Below, one piece after another: positions 60,876 through 64,000 of a stretch of DNA of 64,000 nucleotides (within the stretch, counting starts at the first letter, position 1; each line of letters opens with the position of its first letter). A program made the position numbers and the translations under genes. The stretch is from Zhongshania aquimaris (GTDB taxonomy: Bacteria; Pseudomonadota; Gammaproteobacteria; Pseudomonadales; Spongiibacteraceae): contig NZ_JAHWDQ010000001.1 in assembly GCF_019312595.1 (NCBI RefSeq), positions 558,001 through 622,000 on the forward strand. Reading direction: 5' to 3'. Below the pieces are notes generated by a model, which worked only from the letters and a program-made list of their open reading frames with translations, did no database searches and was not told the DNA's origin.

Positions 60876-61181
60876 CTACTGAAATACCGGGCGGAAAAAA
60901 CTGCGCTCATAGCTGACAATGCATTTTGTGGTGCGAGCATATTCGAATGCCTCTTTGCAGGCCACATCTTGAAATGATTTATTCCGGTACACCTCATACT
61001 CGGCAAAACTAGGAAATGTAAACAAGGCTAAGGCGACATTGTTCGCACCTTCCGACGGCAAAAAATAGCCGTGATGACTTCCACCAAACTTTTCAACCAA
61101 GGGAATCCAGAGTTTGCCGTAATGCTCAAACTCAACAAGTTTCTCGGGATCCACAACGTAACGGATATAGCAGGTAATCAT
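60876..61181 (-). CDS. NIPSNAP family protein
   Basis: 101-residue dimeric alpha-beta barrel type: MITCYIRYVVDPEKLVEFEHYG at the start in pieces ITCYIRYVVDPEKL, then GYFLPSEGANNVALALFTF and YRNKSFQDVACKEA. NIPSNAP proteins have no fixed bacterial function. Stands alone in a decaying region. Confidence 0.85.
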   Translation of the reverse strand: MITCYIRYVVDPEKLVEFEHYGKLWIPLVEKFGGSHHGYFLPSEGANNVALALFTFPSFAEYEVYRNKSFQDVACKEAFEYARTTKCIVSYERSFFRPVFQ

Positions 61182-61801
61182 TGGTTGGCCCTGTAGCTCA
61201 AACTGATATTTAGTATCTAGTCGGCGGTACGCCTAATCCCCATACACGAGCTTCTTTATAACCATCCGTACCACACGAAACAAGCCTATCTAGTACCTTC
61301 ACACCACTTTAATTATCTCTGCTGCGGTCATTTGTTTGCCCAGCGAGGCAGAAGAAGTGCAGCGTAGCGAGCCTATATAAAAGAAGCGAATGTGTCCTTA
61401 GCGTCAGGCGTCGGCGCAGCGTGATGCGACGTACTTCAGAGCCCAGGGCGACGGGATCCTCAATCGAGTTAAGGAGAACGGCTTCGCAAGTTGAAAATGA
61501 CGGACAGGAAGGTTGAGGATAACGGCAGTGCTGAGGAGAACGGCGCCACACCAAGTCATCCCCGGCGTCGATCGTGGATCCAGCGACAGCGAATGCTGTG
61601 GGTACTATGCCTTCGAGAAAGCGCCTCGCAATGAACCTCGATAGGGCTAACTGAATACCGCAAGATCATGCTGCCGGAGCACTCGTGGTCAACAAATAAG
61701 CTCAATAGATGCCGCAGCGGCAATGTCCGGTGATTCTTCTTATATTAAATACCTGCACGCACTGCTCTACTTACAACCTCTATACAATGAAATGTAGGCG
61801 C
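61182..61801. other. Non-coding region with a short degenerate repeat
   Basis: No gene recognised. A 14-bp motif of the type TTGAGGAGAACGGC occurs three times in 80 bp (61469-61482, 61513-61526, 61531-61544) with one or two changes per copy. The rest shows nothing recognisable. Confidence 0.45.
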
Positions 61802-62403
61802 ATGAAAAGTGCTTAGAATCATCAGAAATCCTCGTCATCGGCGCCGGTGTAGTTGGACTCTGCACCGCCCATTACTTATACAAAGCAGGACATGCCGTGC
61901 TAGTTTTAGAGCGGCGCTTAGGCTCCGGACTGGAAACAAGCTTTGCCAATGCGGGCATGTGCACACCCAGCATGTCCGATCCATAGAATGCGCCGGGCGT
62001 TCATTGGACGCTATTGAAATACCTGGGCCGAAACGACGTGCCCTTATTATTGCGCCCCACTGCGATGCGGCAATACCTGTTCTGGGGTTTACGCTTTCTA
62101 AAATTCTACACTCCACAGCGTTTTGACAACGCCATGCGCACCAACTTTGCCTTGTCGTCATAAAGTCTGCAGCGCTTGACCGAAATGCACACCAAGCCGA
62201 GTCTAGACTATGAGCACCGCACGACCGGTACCATGAAGGTTTTTCGCAGCCAGACTAGTTTCGACAGAGCGGCAAACGACTGTGAAAAACTGAAGGACTT
62301 TGGGCTGTCGTTTGCCCTTACGAATCAACAGCCGGCATTGAACCTAGAATCAGTTCTGAACTGGCAATGCTATCGGCATGTCTCGACGTTGACAGAAAGC
62401 TAA
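61802..62403 (+). pseudogene. D-amino-acid dehydrogenase (DadA-like) pseudogene
   Basis: Plus-strand frame from 61825 reads EILVIGAGVVGLCTAHYL (FAD-binding loop), KAGHAVLVLER, then ETSFANAGMCTPSMSDP, followed by an in-frame TAG (61984-61986), more matching sequence (LLKYLGRN, LRFLKFYTP), a TAA (62161-62163), and DYEHRTTGTMKVFRSQTSF. The likely start ATG at 61802 is one frame off, so a frameshift lies near 61811. Similarity fades after about 62330 and the C-terminal two thirds are missing. Clearly inactive. Confidence 0.9.
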
Positions 62404-62939
62404 TCTGCCGACCGAGTTATCCAGAGGTAGTGGCACAGTAGACGCATTAAGCGCAACGTCAAGATCGCTGACATGCCATTGGGAGCCAAGGTATCGCGCA
62501 GCGCCTGAACGTCATAAGGCTTGCGACTATAATTAACGGCTTTCACCACTCCATCTAACCAACACCTATAGCTCTAACGGTACAACGTTGCAGCGTTTAC
62601 ATTTGCTTGCAAGACTCGATCTCTAAAAATATCTTGTCCGCCGCCGCGAGGGTGATGTATAGGAAGGCTATGAACTAAACAGCAACATAACGGCTAGCTT
62701 TAGTATTTCTTTGCTCACGACTCATTTCATGTCATCGCCTTAGCCCAAGTCCGCGCAATACAGACCAAGGCGATCGCAAATAAAATTAGCCGCCATCTGG
62801 CCCGCATCTAGCCGATATCATCAACACAAAATGACCGAGTCTAAACCTTTTATAACGTGACATTCCCATTGGGGACGGCGAGTATAGAGACTATAAGAAT
62901 ATCAACGTACAGCATAAGATAGTTGAGGGGAGAAGCAAT
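62404..62939. other. Non-coding remnant region
   Basis: No open frame of note. May include degraded 3' sequence of the dehydrogenase pseudogene and the promoter of the next gene. Nothing else seen. Confidence 0.5.
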
Positions 62940-64000
62940 ATGCGTATTCACGCGTTAATTATTACCTGCATCAGCCTATTAATCGTGAGCGGCTGCGGCG
63001 GCGGAAGTAGCTCTCGCGGCGCGGATAGCGGCAATGGTGGAGATGGCAACGCTAGCCCACAGTACAACGTGGAAGTGCGTCGCACATCCTTCGGCATCCC
63101 TCATATCAAGGCCAGCAATTACGCCAATATGGGCTACGGCTACGGCTACGTTCATGCACAAGACAACCTCTGCATTCTGGCTGAAGACCTGTTAACCATT
63201 CGCGGTGAACGCGCCAAATATCTGGGCCGCGACGGCACTTACACCATTGTGGCTAATGGCTCCACAGCCAATAACGTTGATTCAGATTTCTTCTGGAAGT
63301 TCATCGCCACCGATGAAGCCATCGCGCCACTAAAAAACAGTGATCAACAGGCGATCGACGCCACTGAGGGCTTCGTGGCTGGCTATAACCGCTACGTGAA
63401 AGAGCTTAACGCTGGCGAGCACCCCGGTCGCCATTTGGCGTGTCGCGATGAGGCCTGGCTTACGAAAATAACCGCGGACGACATGTTCCGCCGATACTTT
63501 CGGCTTACGCTGCTGGCCAGCTCATCTGTGTTTGTAAATGAGGTCTCTCAGGCCAAACCACCGGGGCCAGACAATCTGCCCCTTCCCGTTGACCTGGACG
63601 ATATTCTCGCACTGGACCCCGGGGCCTTGCCGCTCTCAGGCGGACTACCTATTGGCAGTAATATGTATGCGCTAGGGCCCGATGCCGTCAGTGAAGAGTC
63701 CCTGCTATTGGGCAATCCACACTTTCCGTGGACAGGCACCGAACGCCTCTATTTAACGCACCTAGAACTACCCGACGCTGAGATTATGGGCGCATCCTTA
63801 TATGGCGTGCCTGCGGTATTAATCGGTTTCAATGAGCATTTTGCCTGGAGTCATACCGTCTCCACCGCCTACCGCTTTACTTTTTACGAACTGACCCTGA
63901 ACCCAGCAGACCCCACCCAATACCTCTATGACGGCGAAATGCGAGATATGGAGTCGAGCGAGGTATCGATCGACATCTTAGAAGACGACGGCACAAGTAC
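62940..64000 (+). CDS. Penicillin acylase family lipoprotein (3' truncated)
   Basis: 353 residues before the window ends. Lipobox LIVSGCGG with Cys19, a Gly/Ser-rich linker, then the Ntn-hydrolase alpha chain: EVRRTSFGIPHIKASNY, YGYGYVHAQDNLCILAEDLL, and the autoprocessing site LPIGSNMYALGP, where Ser240 would become the N-terminal nucleophile of the beta chain. Downstream LLGNPHFPW and GFNEHFAWSHTVS are beta-chain active-site segments. Relatives cleave amide-linked acyl groups, including N-acyl-homoserine lactones. GAGGGGAG precedes the ATG at 62940. Confidence 0.92.
   Translation, partial: MRIHALIITCISLLIVSGCGGGSSSRGADSGNGGDGNASPQYNVEVRRTSFGIPHIKASNYANMGYGYGYVHAQDNLCILAEDLLTIRGERAKYLGRDGTYTIVANGSTANNVDSDFFWKFIATDEAIAPLKNSDQQAIDATEGFVAGYNRYVKELNAGEHPGRHLACRDEAWLTKITADDMFRRYFRLTLLASSSVFVNEVSQAKPPGPDNLPLPVDLDDILALDPGALPLSGGLPIGSNMYALGPDAVSEESLLLGNPHFPWTGTERLYLTHLELPDAEIMGASLYGVPAVLIGFNEHFAWSHTVSTAYRFTFYELTLNPADPTQYLYDGEMRDMESSEVSIDILEDDGTS

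Noticed and set aside
61309-61554. An 81-residue minus-strand frame
   Set aside because: Composition is Arg/Leu-rich without pattern, there is no Shine-Dalgarno, and the region looks decayed.

Overview
The window reads as a chromosomal segment of a gammaproteobacterium. Three gene orders point there: thrS-infC-rpmI-rplT-pheS-pheT-ihfA-merR; gyrA-serC-pheA-hisC-tyrA-aroA-cmk-rpsA-ihfB-lapA-lapB-pyrF; and mtaD-ubiG-mupP-yciK. The last two match the Pseudomonas arrangement, but TyrA and AroA are separate genes here. Many RND, SLC13 and stress genes and moderate GC would fit a marine Pseudomonadales/Cellvibrionales-type bacterium. That placement is inference; no rRNA is present.

Layout. 1-2335: end of a transhydrogenase operon (pntAA', pntAB, pntB) with a terminator. 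2349-3295: OhrR-like regulator and glutathione peroxidase. 3478-5066: an isolated FliK-like/FhlB-like pair. 5080-8641: sensor kinase, double-receiver regulator and TonB-like protein in one operon. 9054-16531: tRNA-Pro and the translation operon, whose infC starts at AUU. 16661-17387: two small genes. 17709-19900: a roughly 2.1 kb island in the 3' end of tRNA-Val, bounded by a perfect 48-bp direct repeat. It carries an XRE-ImmA/IrrE gene and an unknown partner, but no integrase. 20008-28166: uvrB, tRNA-Asn, an SLC13/TrkA-C transporter, DHH phosphoesterase, pyrF, lapAB and ihfB. 28288-39318: rpsA to gyrA, all on the minus strand.

39590-43096: mtaD-ubiG-mupP-yciK on the plus strand, followed by a 184-bp MITE-like inverted-repeat element. 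43495-48060: SDR, HDOD, aminotransferase and exonuclease genes. 48290-54066: exported peroxidase, DUF3080 lipoprotein, and a RimK-type ATP-grasp / GNAT-C39 peptidase / QEGLA (DUF1704) metallopeptidase cluster. 54194-60058: an OmpA-cupredoxin fusion, ppnP and an RND adaptor-pump pair. 60059-62939: a gene-poor, decaying region holding a NIPSNAP gene and a D-amino-acid dehydrogenase pseudogene. 62940-64000: the start of a penicillin-acylase-type lipoprotein.

The two stretches most likely to hold something new are the integrase-less tRNA-Val island with its two-gene cargo, and the RimK/GNAT-C39/QEGLA cluster. The cluster looks like a system that adds, acetylates and removes amino acids or peptides on an unknown target. 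All functions are read from sequence and remembered family features; no database search was run.
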